Origin: Anaerolineales bacterium
GTDB lineage: Bacteria > Chloroflexota > Anaerolineae > Anaerolineales > RBG-16-64-43
Assembly (NCBI GenBank): GCA_016928575.1
Contig: JAFGKK010000135.1
Location: 32,522 to 96,521, forward strand
Reading direction: 5' to 3'
Length of the DNA stretch: 64,000 bases
Made by a program: the position numbers and the translations under genes. Below the pieces are notes generated by a model, which made no database searches, was not told the DNA's origin, and saw only the letters and a list, made by a program, of their open reading frames with translations. Below are positions 17,259-25,217 of the stretch, piece by piece (position 1 is the stretch's first letter; every line of letters begins with the position of its first letter).

Positions 17259-18320
17259 TTACTCCCAGGTCAATGCATCCAGAAAATTGTCGCCGAGCGA
17301 AGCCGCTGTCTCCGCCAGCAGGAGTCCGGTTTGGCGGATGTCCGCCAGCGCGGCGGTCTCCACCGCTGAGTGCATGTAGCGCAGGGGGATGCCGATCACG
17401 GCGGTGGGAATTCCTTCCCCGGCGGTCTGCATCGCGTAGGCGTCGGTTCCGGAATGCTGGGACATGATCTCCAACGCGTATTTGATGCCCGCCCGCTCGG
17501 CCGCCTGCCGGAACGCCCGGCACAATCCGGGATGGGCGTTCGGGCCCCAACCGATGGTGGGTCCTTCGCCGATGGGGAAGGTTTTATGCTCCGGCAATCC
17601 GGGTCCGGCGGCGAAGGTGACGTCGACCGCGACGGCGAGGTCGGGTTTGAGCGCGAAGGCGGAGGTGTAGGCCCCGCCGAGAGTTTCCTCTTCCTGGACC
17701 GTGGCGGCGGCGATGACGTCCCAGCGGTGGGGGCGCGCGGCCAGATCCTCTAGGCACACGGTGAGCGCGGCCACGGAGGCGCGGTCGTCGAGCGCAGGGC
17801 CGGCGAAGCGGCCGTCGGCAAGGTCGAGCGGTTCCTGGCGGAACGAGACCGGATCGCCGGTGCGGATCAGGCGCGCCGCATCCGCCGCCGGAAGCCCGGT
17901 ATCCAGCCAGAGGTCTTTCAAACGGGCCGTCTCGGTCTTGCGGTCCGGCGGCAGCAGCGCGGCGGGCGGCAGAACGGCGACGGCGGGAACCGCTTCGCGG
18001 CCGTGGATGGTGAAAAACTGGCCCGGGAGGATCCGCGGATCCACGCCGCCGATTTCGGTCAGGCGGCAGAATCCGTCGATCACCTGGGTGACCATCAGGC
18101 CGATCTTGTCCATGTGGGCGGTGAGGAGAATTTTCGGCCGGTTGCCCCGGCTGGTGCCGGGCAGCAGCGCGTGCAGGCTTCCCAGGCGCGAGACGGTCTG
18201 CTTGGGCGCGTACCGCCGCCAGGCGGCGGCGATCACCGCGCGCACGGGCGCCTCGAAAGCCGAGAGCCCCGGCGCCCGGACCAGATCTTTAAGATGCGCG
18301 GCAAGCAGCTTGTCGTCCAT
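17259..18320 (-). CDS. M42-family metallo-aminopeptidase, first gene of a tandem set
   Basis: A 353-residue paralogue and the promoter-proximal gene of the set. Metal-site residues: His in TAHMDKIG (Lys where the others have Glu), Asp in ALDDRASV, Glu pair in VQEEETLGG, Asp in AVDVTF and His in RYMHSA. The insert between residues about 115 and 150 (PPAALLPPDRK) is unlike the other two. Start at the ATG 18320. The three genes run 18320 to 15099 with gaps of 4 and 38 bases, so a single operon is the natural reading. Confidence 0.92.
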   Translation of the reverse strand: MDDKLLAAHLKDLVRAPGLSAFEAPVRAVIAAAWRRYAPKQTVSRLGSLHALLPGTSRGNRPKILLTAHMDKIGLMVTQVIDGFCRLTEIGGVDPRILPGQFFTIHGREAVPAVAVLPPAALLPPDRKTETARLKDLWLDTGLPAADAARLIRTGDPVSFRQEPLDLADGRFAGPALDDRASVAALTVCLEDLAARPHRWDVIAAATVQEEETLGGAYTSAFALKPDLAVAVDVTFAAGPGLPEHKTFPIGEGPTIGWGPNAHPGLCRAFRQAAERAGIKYALEIMSQHSGTDAYAMQTAGEGIPTAVIGIPLRYMHSAVETAALADIRQTGLLLAETAASLGDNFLDALTWE

Positions 18321-18378
18321 GGCGTTTCGATGATAGCAGAGGGTTCCGGGGATAGCAAATCAGATGTTGTCGTATTTC

Positions 18379-18515
18379 CTCATCCTCCCGTCCCTGCCCT
18401 TTCCTCACCTCCTGCCCCCACAACCCTTTCCCCCTCTCCTGACTTTTGTCAGGAGAGGGGGAAAGCCAGTCCTCGAGCGGAGCGAGAGGAGGGCCAGGGG
18501 ATTGGGGTGAGGATG
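18379..18515. repeat. Intergenic palindrome, C-rich/G-rich family, copy 3
   Basis: Core is a perfect 18-bp stem with a TTTT loop at 18426-18465, inside wider C-rich and G-rich arms. It lies upstream of the M42 operon and just before the base composition becomes AT-rich. The rest of 18516-18771 contains no recognisable gene. Confidence 0.8.
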
Positions 18516-18771
18516 GAAAAGAGGAGGATTTCTTTTCAAGATTACTGAGGTTAAGCTGATACTTTATTCCTAATTATTTAGATAGCCTACTGACATAAAA
18601 ATGTCGAACAAGGCCTATTTGCTTTATCCGCTGATCATTTTCTTCCCGCCCAGGTGATTATTTTGCTTGTTTCTTGAAGAGTTAATTCGCTGTCATCTGA
18701 TGCGTTTGAACTTTGGCCACGAACTTATTTCTATCGTATACGGAGACATTCCAAGGCGGGCACTCTTGGAT

Positions 18772-18813
18772 AAAAAAGCGACCGCGAAGGCTTATCCGCC
18801 GTGCGGTCGCTTC
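18772..18813 (-). terminator. Intrinsic terminator of the AT-rich lipoprotein gene
   Basis: Read on the minus strand: 10-bp stem AAGCGACCGC/GCGGTCGCTT with a 17-base loop, followed by six T. About 100 bases downstream of the stop of the gene at 18917. Confidence 0.8.
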
Positions 18814-18916
18814 CTATTCCATTCTTCTTCCTCCGCATATATGAGGACTGGCGAAGCAGTCCAATTTTTCGATCCGCTTTCCCTCTTCACAACTTCAATT
18901 CATCGGTGGGCAGGTA

Positions 18917-19588
18917 TTAATATATTGCCGGAATTAAAAGATATGATGCGATGTTTGCCTTATTTCCTGTTTGAAATATTCCGGGAACATTATAGTTACT
19001 ATTATTTTTTACTCGAAATATCAATTTGTCACCGGCTTTGGTGTTCGGATCTTTTCCTTGTGTTGATTCTTCCAAGAATCTTGGTTTTGCGCACAATGTA
19101 TAGAAACTTACTTCTGCAATGACTTTCTCTTGGTTATTTTGTTCGATTAATATTTGAGCGATAAATTCCGGAAATGTGCCTTCGGTAAAACATGCATCTA
19201 CACCTATATATAATCTAAAAATATATATAAACCCATGAATATCGCCATTTAATACAAATTCGTACTCTAAAGTTGTCCCTTTATTAAAGTAGATAAATAC
19301 ATAAGTATCTTCCCGTGACGAAAGGCAATTAAGCGACAACTCCGTTTTGTTATTGTGATAACAAATAAATAATTTTTGTGGTGGTGGCGGTTTGGTTTGT
19401 GTAGATGTTGGCAATTTGGTTTCGGTAATGGTTGGCGTAAATGTTTCGGTTTGCGTTTGTGTACTGGTTGGACTTGGAGTTAATTCTTGGCTAAACAAAT
19501 CTCCGGCTACACAACTAGGTACAAATAAAATGAAAAACATCATACCAATTTTGTATATTATCGCAGATCTTGAATTACGTGTATGCAT
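18917..19588 (-). CDS. Lipoprotein of unknown function in an AT-rich island
   Basis: A 223-residue predicted lipoprotein: N-terminus with hydrophobic core MMFFILFVPSC (lipobox VPSC), a Thr/Pro linker rich in TQTQTETFTPT-like units (about residues 35-70), then an unrecognised domain of about 150 residues with several cysteines (FICYHNN, LNCLSS, DACFTEG, YTLCAK). The base composition is far lower in G+C than its neighbours, and the codons are AT-ended (AAT, AAA, ATA, TTT), so recent transfer is likely even though the Thr/Pro linker matches the host's lipoprotein style. It has its own terminator. The opposite-strand frame at 18667-19122 overlaps it and has no protein-like features. Confidence 0.75.
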   Translation of the reverse strand: MHTRNSRSAIIYKIGMMFFILFVPSCVAGDLFSQELTPSPTSTQTQTETFTPTITETKLPTSTQTKPPPPQKLFICYHNNKTELSLNCLSSREDTYVFIYFNKGTTLEYEFVLNGDIHGFIYIFRLYIGVDACFTEGTFPEFIAQILIEQNNQEKVIAEVSFYTLCAKPRFLEESTQGKDPNTKAGDKLIFRVKNNSNYNVPGIFQTGNKANIASYLLIPAIY

Positions 19589-19640
19589 CTATTGTCTCCT
19601 AGAAAATATTACGAAATTATATCATGGTGGCGTTATTTTA

Positions 19641-19716
19641 CACCGTGCAACGGTCGGGTTCAGCCGCTTTGCGGAGCGCAGGGAAGTATAGTCGGCTGCA
19701 ACCCGTTGTTAGGTGG
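19641..19716 (+). other. attC-like recombination hairpin
   Basis: Imperfect palindrome with the layout of an integron attC site: outer box GTGCAAC (consensus RYYYAAC, one mismatch), spacer, arm CGGGTTCAGCCG, a variable centre, arm CGGCTGCAACCCG with one unpaired C at 19699, spacer, and outer box GTTAGGT at 19708-19714 (perfect match to GTTRRRY). The single extrahelical base within otherwise perfect 12-bp arms is what integron integrases recognise in folded attC. Located at the end of the AT-rich stretch that holds the lipoprotein gene. No integrase gene is in the window. Confidence 0.55.
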
Positions 19717-19779
19717 CCTTTTTTTCTTTGCCGTTTTCTACAACCAAAACCAGTTTGAGTAAATTTTATGTTTCTTCCT

Positions 19780-19827
19780 GGTGGTTTCGATACGCCCCGT
19801 CAGACCACTGGGGCTACTCAACCCCCG
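19780..19827. repeat. Interspersed repeat of the GTCGAGTA/CGAGACC type
   Basis: Inverted repeat with ends GGTGGTTTCGATACG and GGGGCTACTCAACCCCCG. Related to the elements at 28238-28330. The rest of 19589-19979 holds the attC-like hairpin, AT-rich DNA without a gene, and a TATACT -10 candidate at 19947-19952 for the next gene. Confidence 0.55.
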
Positions 19828-19979
19828 TAGCTACTTTTTTTCAATATGCCATTATGAATATCATTGCTTTGTGTTCTTCGGGTTTTCTCTCGTGCCCCGG
19901 GCCCGCCGGTCAGGGGCGGGCTTCACGGATTCTCACCGGCCCATGCTATACTCTCGGCCCATCAACAATCGGAGGATGG

Positions 19980-21098
19980 ATGGCTACATATCGAATCGCC
20001 TGGATGCCGGGCGACGGGATCGGGCGGGATGTGATGGAAGCGGCGCGGATCGTGCTGGATGCGCTCGGCCTGGATGCCGAGTATCCGCAGGCCGACATCG
20101 GCTGGGAATTCTGGCGCCGGGAGGGCGACGCGCTTCCGGAGCGCACGATCGGCCTTTTGCGGACCTGCCGTTGCGCGCTGTTCGGCGCCATCACCTCCAA
20201 GCCCAAGGAGGAAGCCGCCGCCGAGCTGGCCCCCGAACTGCGAGCCAAGGGCCTCGCCTACCGCAGTCCGATCGTCCGCTTGCGCCAGCTGTTCGATCTC
20301 TACGTGAACCTCCGCCCGTGCAAGGCCTACCCCGGCAATCCGCTGAACTACCGCGAGGGGATCGACCTGACGGTTTTCCGCGAGAATACCGAGGACCTGT
20401 ATGCGGGCGTGGAATTCCACCCGCTCCCGGCGGACGTGCGTGCCGCGCTGGAAGTGCACAGCCCGGCGATGGGCGCGTTCCGGAAGGACGAATCCGACGA
20501 CATCGCGCTCTCCTGCCGGATCGTCACCCGCCGCGGATCGCGGCGGATCGTGCGCGCCGCGTTCGAGTACGCGCGGAAGCACGGATACCCAAGCGTCACC
20601 CTGGTGGAGAAGCCGAACGTAGTCCGCGAAACCTCGGGCCTGATCACCCGCGAGGCGCGGAAAATCGCGGACGAATTCCCCGGCATCGCCCTGCAGGAAG
20701 CCAACGTCGACGCGATGGCCATGTGGCTGATCAAGAACCCGCTCGAATACGGGGTGATTGTGACGACCAACATGTTCGGCGACATCCTTTCCGATCTGGC
20801 GGCCCAGCTGGTGGGCGGGCTGGGGTTCGCTTCCAGCGGGAATATCGGCGAGTCGTTCGCCGTGTTCGAGCCGACCCACGGCTCCGCGCCGAAATACGCC
20901 GGCCAGTACAAGGTCAATCCGATCGCCACCTTGCTGGCGGCCAAGCTGATGCTGGATTGGCTGGGCGAATCGGAAAAAGCCGCGGCCCTCGAGCGGGCTG
21001 TGGCCGGCGTGATCGCGGCGGGGAAAGTGCGGACCTATGATTTGGGCGGATTGAGCGGCACGCTGGATGTGGCCAAGGCGGTGGCGGAGCGGCTGTAA
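19980..21098 (+). CDS. Isocitrate/isopropylmalate dehydrogenase-family enzyme, probably NAD-type isocitrate dehydrogenase
   Basis: A 372-residue beta-decarboxylating dehydrogenase. Family markers in order: GDGIGRDV near the N-terminus, the substrate loop YRSPIVRLRQLFDLYVNLRP, FRENTEDLYAGVEF, the Lys of VEKPNV, the metal Asp region TTNMFGDILSDLAAQLVGG, and FEPTHGSAPKYAGQ with KVNPIA. The Ser-x-x-x-x-Arg substrate loop and NTEDLYAG favour isocitrate over isopropylmalate; homoisocitrate cannot be excluded. It oxidises and decarboxylates a 2-hydroxy-3-carboxy acid in the cytoplasm, probably as the TCA step to 2-oxoglutarate. The ATG at 19980 has GGAGG 4 bases upstream. It stands alone. Confidence 0.85.
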   Translation: MATYRIAWMPGDGIGRDVMEAARIVLDALGLDAEYPQADIGWEFWRREGDALPERTIGLLRTCRCALFGAITSKPKEEAAAELAPELRAKGLAYRSPIVRLRQLFDLYVNLRPCKAYPGNPLNYREGIDLTVFRENTEDLYAGVEFHPLPADVRAALEVHSPAMGAFRKDESDDIALSCRIVTRRGSRRIVRAAFEYARKHGYPSVTLVEKPNVVRETSGLITREARKIADEFPGIALQEANVDAMAMWLIKNPLEYGVIVTTNMFGDILSDLAAQLVGGLGFASSGNIGESFAVFEPTHGSAPKYAGQYKVNPIATLLAAKLMLDWLGESEKAAALERAVAGVIAAGKVRTYDLGGLSGTLDVAKAVAERL

Positions 21099-21256
21099 GG
21101 ACAACGGAGGACGTCGTTCCGAAGGGGCGAAGCCCCGAGGAATCGGCAGCGCGTGGGGAGCAAGGTCGTCCTTTTGGGCGGACGAATTTTGTCCATGCCC
21201 GGCCGATTCCTCGGCTTGGAAAAACGCCGGACTTCGGAATGATCTGCTCAAGCGAA

Positions 21257-21646
21257 TTACGGAGTAGGCGGGGTATCGGTCGGGGTTTCCGTCTCGGTGG
21301 CGGTGGGCGGCGGCGTTGCGGTAGGCGTGTGCGTGCGGGTCCGGGTGGGCGGGGGAGTCTCGCTGGGGGTCGGCGTGATCGTCGGCGTGGGCGGGATGAA
21401 GACGGTGTTGCTCGGCGTTAACGTGAGTTGCGGTCCGGGCGGCGGCGCGGCGGTGGCCGGCGGCGGGATGAAGCGCGTGGGAACGGCGGGAGGCGTGGCG
21501 CTGGGGGTGGACGCTGCGGTGGGGGTGGGATGGAGGGCGATCAGCACCACGGCGCTGCAATACAGGGGGATCGTCGCCGCGATGATCCCCCCGAGGATGG
21601 CATACCGCAGGACGCGCCGCCGCGGGGGCGTAGCCGTTTCCATCAT
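21257..21646 (-). CDS. Single-pass membrane protein with a Thr/Pro-rich exterior tail
   Basis: A 129-residue protein with a basic N-terminus (PPRRRVLRY), one transmembrane helix (about residues 14-37, containing a lone Cys) and a low-complexity tail of Thr, Pro and Ser (TPTITPTPSETPPPT and similar). No folded domain is seen. The Cys lies in LYCSAVV inside the helix, so a lipobox is unlikely. Start 21646 or the adjacent ATG 21643; either is only 6-9 bases from a -10 box, implying a leaderless transcript. It may be a cell-wall spacer or a truncated relative of the window's lipoproteins; function unknown. Confidence 0.65.
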   Translation of the reverse strand: MMETATPPRRRVLRYAILGGIIAATIPLYCSAVVLIALHPTPTAASTPSATPPAVPTRFIPPPATAAPPPGPQLTLTPSNTVFIPPTPTITPTPSETPPPTRTRTHTPTATPPPTATETETPTDTPPTP

Positions 21647-21652
21647 CGGTGA

Positions 21653-21658
21653 ATTATA
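21653..21658 (-). promoter_or_regulatory. -10 box implying a leaderless mRNA for the Thr/Pro-rich protein
   Basis: TATAAT on the minus strand, 6 bases before the ATG at 21646. It is divergent from the promoter at 21724. Confidence 0.5.
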
Positions 21659-21723
21659 CCCGTCCCCATGGCGGCCGGGCGGTACGGACTAACGGACCGG
21701 TGCCCCGGCACGGACAGGTATGC

Positions 21724-21729
21724 TACAAT
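21724..21729 (+). promoter_or_regulatory. -10 box implying a leaderless response-regulator mRNA
   Basis: TACAAT, 7 bases before the ATG at 21737; no ribosome-binding site fits between. Confidence 0.5.
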
Positions 21730-21736
21730 CTTTGCT

Positions 21737-22756
21737 ATGGGCCGCAAGCGCGTGATGATCGTGGAAGATCAGCGGGAAATCGCGCGGATGATCCACAGCG
21801 CGATCCAACTGATGGATCCGTCGCTCGACGTGGTGGATTGCCTCTCGGCCGAGGAAGCTTCCCTCGAACTGGCCGAACACGGCGCGGATTTGATCATCAT
21901 CGACGTCCGCCTGCCCGGGATCAGCGGCCTGGAACTGGTCGAACGCTGGCAGATCCAGAAGATCCACATCCCCGTCATCGTCACCACCGGTTTCTCCGAG
22001 CCGGCGATCCGCGCCCTCGCCGAACGGCTCGGGGTGCGGGCCTTCTTCAACAAACCGCTCCCGATGGACGAATTCCTCCTGGCCGTGCGTTCGATTCTGG
22101 CCGGCGAGGAATTCCAGCCCAGCGAGGACCGCGCCGCCAAGGTGCTCACCGACCTGCGCCAAAAGCTGGATGCCGACGCCGCCTGGCTGTGCCAGGAGGG
22201 CGGGCAGGCGACCCACCGCGCGGGCGACGTGCTGGAAGTAATGGAGGAGGACATGGAGGCGGTCCAGCATTCGATCGCCGGCATCCTGCACCGCACCGCG
22301 CCGTTCCTGGGCAAACTCAAAGATGACCCGCCGTCCATGTTCCTCGTCTCGGGCGAAAAGCGGCAGATGGCCGTAGCGCCGATGCCCAGCGGACCGAGCC
22401 TGGTGATCTTCTTCTCCAAACCGACCCCGGCCCAGAACCTATACGACGAGCTGACCGAATCCGTCCGCCGGCTGGAAAAAATCTTCCACACCGACCGGCT
22501 GCTGCAGGAAGCGTCCTCGGGAGTCGTGCCGATGCCCGATTGGGTGCAACAAACCGTGGGGGGCGGCATCAGCGAGCCGGAGTGGAATCTCGGTGAGCAG
22601 TCGGTGGAAGCCCAGGAAGCCAAATCCTTCTGGGACGACGCGGTCCTGGAAGCGGCCGGCTTCCTCTCCCCCGGAAAACTGACGTTCGACGAGGCCGAGA
22701 AACTCGGCTGGGCTCCCGAAGACGCGGCCAACACCCCCTACCGGGTGTTCGATTAA
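21737..22756 (+). CDS. Response regulator with receiver domain and unassigned C-terminal region
   Basis: A 339-residue protein. The N-terminal receiver domain (about 1-125) is complete: acidic pair in MIVEDQRE, phospho-acceptor Asp56 in IIIDVRLPG, Thr in VTTGFS and Lys in FFNKPLP. Residues about 140-260 look like a small alpha/beta domain (MFLVSGEKRQMAVAPMPSG, SLVIFFSK) preceded by helices, perhaps a GAF- or roadblock-like sensor fold; this is uncertain. The C-terminal 80 residues are acidic and unassigned. No DNA-binding domain and no histidine kinase neighbour. The start at 21737 is chosen from family similarity and the -10 spacing. Likely a signalling protein working through protein contacts. 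Confidence 0.82.
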   Translation: MGRKRVMIVEDQREIARMIHSAIQLMDPSLDVVDCLSAEEASLELAEHGADLIIIDVRLPGISGLELVERWQIQKIHIPVIVTTGFSEPAIRALAERLGVRAFFNKPLPMDEFLLAVRSILAGEEFQPSEDRAAKVLTDLRQKLDADAAWLCQEGGQATHRAGDVLEVMEEDMEAVQHSIAGILHRTAPFLGKLKDDPPSMFLVSGEKRQMAVAPMPSGPSLVIFFSKPTPAQNLYDELTESVRRLEKIFHTDRLLQEASSGVVPMPDWVQQTVGGGISEPEWNLGEQSVEAQEAKSFWDDAVLEAAGFLSPGKLTFDEAEKLGWAPEDAANTPYRVFD

Positions 22757-22813
22757 CCCCGGGAACCTCCGCTTCCCTTCTCCTGTGCTACAATTCCGAC
22801 GCGCACACTCCAG

Positions 22814-22884
22814 TGGGGCGTGGTGCAACGGCAGCACACCGGACTTTGAATCCGTGGATCTAGGTTCGAAACCTGGCGCCCCAG
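22814..22884 (+). tRNA. tRNA-Gln (anticodon UUG)
   Basis: Cloverleaf of 71 nt: acceptor TGGGGCG/CGCCCCA, D arm with GGTGCAACGGCAGC, anticodon loop CTTTGAA with TTG at 22846-22848, T arm AGGTTCGAAACCT and discriminator G. Only CC follows, so CCA is added after transcription. The outermost anticodon-stem pair is a C-U mismatch. A TACAAT box at 22789-22794 is a plausible promoter. Confidence 0.95.
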
Positions 22885-23017
22885 CCTCGATCGCCATGAA
22901 GCCTCCAAGACTTGCAGAGAGAACGGATCTCAAAGTCGGGGGTCTTCTTTTTTTCCATGCCGGAGCGGATCGAAGCCGATCCGGCGCATCCTCCGACAGG
23001 AATCCGAGGAGTGGTCT

Positions 23018-24385
23018 ATGACCGTACGAACGATCCTGCTCGCCGCCGGGCTCGGCACCCGGATGCGGTCCGCCTTGCCGAAGATGATGCACCCCTTGTG
23101 CGGGCGGCCGATGGTGCGGATCGCGCTGGATATCGCCGCCGCGGTCAGCCCCGAAAAGCCGGTCCTGGTGGTCGGGCACGGGGCCGACGCGGTGCGCGCC
23201 GAAGCCGGCGAACGGGCGGAATGCATCGTGCAGACCGAATTGCTCGGGACGGCCGACGCGGTCCGCCGCGCGGAAGGGCTCTTACGCGGACGAGCCGGGC
23301 ACATCCTGGTGTTTTACGGGGATATGCCGCTGTGGCGTCCGGAGACCCTGCGGCGCCTCGCCGAAGCCGGACAACAAGGCCCCGGACCGATGGCGATGCT
23401 CACCGGAGTAGGGAGTGACGCGCGCCTGTTCGGCCGGGTGATCCGCGACGCCGCGGGCGCCGTGCGGGAAATCGTCGAAGACGCCCACCTCAGCCCCGAA
23501 CAGCGGGCCGTGAAGGAAGTCAACCTGGGAGCGTACTGCTTCCGGGCCGAATGGCTGTGGGAGGCGCTCGGGCGGGTGAAGCCTTCGCCCAAGGGCGAAT
23601 ACTACCTGACGGATCTGGTGTCGATGGCGGCGCAGGAAGGCGGCGCGGCCGCGCTTGAAGTGGAGGACGAGGAGGAATGGATTGGGATCAACACCCGCGC
23701 GCACCTGGCGGAGGCGGAAGCCGCCCTGCGGCGGCGGATCAACAGGCGCTGGATGGAGGCGGGCGTGGGCCTGCAGGATCCGGCGACGACCTACATCTCG
23801 CTGGAAGCGACGATCGGCGAGGATACGCGGATCCTGGCCAACACGCACATCGAAGGCAAGACGGCCGTCGGCCGCGGTTGCGTGATCGGGCCGAATTCGA
23901 TCCTCCGCAACATGACGGTCGGCGACCGCTGCCGGGTGGAATGCTCGGTGGTCGAGAATGCGGTCATGGAGGAGGAATCGAACATCGGGCCGTTCGGCCA
24001 TCTGCGCTCGGGCTCCCGGCTCGAGCGGGGCGCGCACATGGGCAATTTCGGCGAGATGAAAAACTCGCGGCTGGGGGCGGGCGCCAAGATGGGCCATTTT
24101 TCCTACCTCGGCGACGCCACGGTTGGGCCGAGCGCGAACATCGGTGCCGGGACGATCACCTGCAACTACGACGGCAAGCAGAAACATCCGACCGAAATCG
24201 GTGAAGGCGCTTTCATCGGATCGGATTCGATGCTGGTGGCGCCGGTGAAGATCGGCCGCGGCGCCAAGACCGGCGCCGGTTCGGTGGTCACGCACGATGT
24301 TCCGGACGGGGGCGTGGTCGTGGGCGTGCCGGCGCGGACGTTCAAGAAAAAGGCCGCGCGGAAAAAAAATGTCCGAAAAAAGTGA
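23018..24385 (+). CDS. glmU: Bifunctional UDP-N-acetylglucosamine pyrophosphorylase / glucosamine-1-phosphate acetyltransferase
   Basis: A 455-residue enzyme making UDP-GlcNAc for peptidoglycan and glycans. The N-terminal uridyltransferase (about 1-225) has the nucleotide loop LLAAGLGTRMRSALPK, the metal Asp in YGDMPLW, and GEYYLTD. The C-terminal left-handed beta-helix (about 250-440) holds the acetyltransferase site: FGHLRSGSRL, GNFGEMKNS, GHFSYLGDA and NIGAGTITCNYDGK. Length is normal. Start ATG 23018 behind GGAGTGGTCT. The last 17 bases overlap the start of cdd, so the two are co-translated. It lies just downstream of tRNA-Gln. Confidence 0.96.
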   Translation: MTVRTILLAAGLGTRMRSALPKMMHPLCGRPMVRIALDIAAAVSPEKPVLVVGHGADAVRAEAGERAECIVQTELLGTADAVRRAEGLLRGRAGHILVFYGDMPLWRPETLRRLAEAGQQGPGPMAMLTGVGSDARLFGRVIRDAAGAVREIVEDAHLSPEQRAVKEVNLGAYCFRAEWLWEALGRVKPSPKGEYYLTDLVSMAAQEGGAAALEVEDEEEWIGINTRAHLAEAEAALRRRINRRWMEAGVGLQDPATTYISLEATIGEDTRILANTHIEGKTAVGRGCVIGPNSILRNMTVGDRCRVECSVVENAVMEEESNIGPFGHLRSGSRLERGAHMGNFGEMKNSRLGAGAKMGHFSYLGDATVGPSANIGAGTITCNYDGKQKHPTEIGEGAFIGSDSMLVAPVKIGRGAKTGAGSVVTHDVPDGGVVVGVPARTFKKKAARKKNVRKK

Positions 24386-24782
24386 ACTGACCGCGGAGGA
24401 ACGGAAAACGCTGGTGGCCGAAGCGCGCGATGCGCGCGGCAACGCCTACGCGCCGTATTCGCATTACGCGGTGGGCGCGGCGATCCGCACGCGGGCGGGC
24501 AAGATCTACCGCGGAGCGAACGTGGAAAACGCCGCCTACCCCGTCGGGTTGTGCGCCGAGCGGGTGGCGCTGTTCGCCGCCGTGGCGGCGGGCGAGCGGG
24601 AGTTCGACGCGATCGCGGTGATGACCAAGGACGGAGCCTCGCCGTGCGGCGCTTGCCGCCAGGCGCTCTCGGAATTCGGTTTGGCGCTGGAAGTGATCAT
24701 GGCCGACGACAAGTCGTGGATCTGCCAGGTCTCGACTCTGGACAAGCTGCTGCCCTCGGCGTTCGGGAAGGCGGAGGAGTAA
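24369..24782 (+). CDS. cdd: Cytidine deaminase (tetrameric, zinc-dependent)
   Basis: A 137-residue pyrimidine salvage enzyme that converts cytidine and deoxycytidine to uridine and deoxyuridine. The zinc and catalytic residues are present: Cys-Ala-Glu in GLCAERVAL and the two cysteines of PCGACRQALSEFG. NVENAAYPVGLC is the usual substrate segment. Three cysteine ligands mark the short homotetrameric class. The start ATG at 24369 lies inside the end of glmU; the longer frame upstream is just glmU read in another frame. Confidence 0.95.
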   Translation: MSEKSELTAEERKTLVAEARDARGNAYAPYSHYAVGAAIRTRAGKIYRGANVENAAYPVGLCAERVALFAAVAAGEREFDAIAVMTKDGASPCGACRQALSEFGLALEVIMADDKSWICQVSTLDKLLPSAFGKAEE

Positions 24783-24860
24783 AACCGTTTCACCGCAAAG
24801 GCGCACAGAACAAGAAGGATCGAAAAAAATTTTTAACCGCTCAGTCTCCCGCCAGCATCC

Positions 24861-24945
24861 AGTCCTCACCCCCAACCCCTTCCCCCTTTCCCCCTCTCCT
24901 GGCTTATGCCAGGAGAGGGGGAAGGGGACGGGGGATAGAGGCGAG
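24861..24945. repeat. Intergenic palindrome, C-rich/G-rich family, copy 4
   Basis: Core stem CCCCCTCTCCTGGC/GCCAGGAGAGGGGG with a TTAT loop. The remainder of 24783-25217 holds no gene; a short CACCGCAAAGGCGCAC stretch at about 24791 resembles the repeat at 26060. Confidence 0.8.
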
Positions 24946-25217
24946 GAAGGAAAAGAGCGGGATATCCCTTTGATATAGAACAGACTGAGTTACAAAATAT
25001 TGAAAATAGATGTAGATGTACCTGGATAACCGGCGGCGTTTTTTTAACGGGCATTCCGGAGTCGGCGGAGTGTTTTCGCAATCGCTTGGACGGAAACCCC
25101 GAATCGAGTGCTCAAGGGTGACGAAAAACATCCCTCGCCGCGCCGGTGCAAATCCGCTTTGAGGAATAAATCGAAACGGGGGGGATGATTCGCGTGTTTC
25201 TCCCCCGCCTCGGATTG

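Noticed and set aside
18667..19122. 151-codon plus-strand frame in the AT-rich island
   Set aside because: It overlaps the terminator and 3' end of the minus-strand lipoprotein gene and has no ribosome-binding site.
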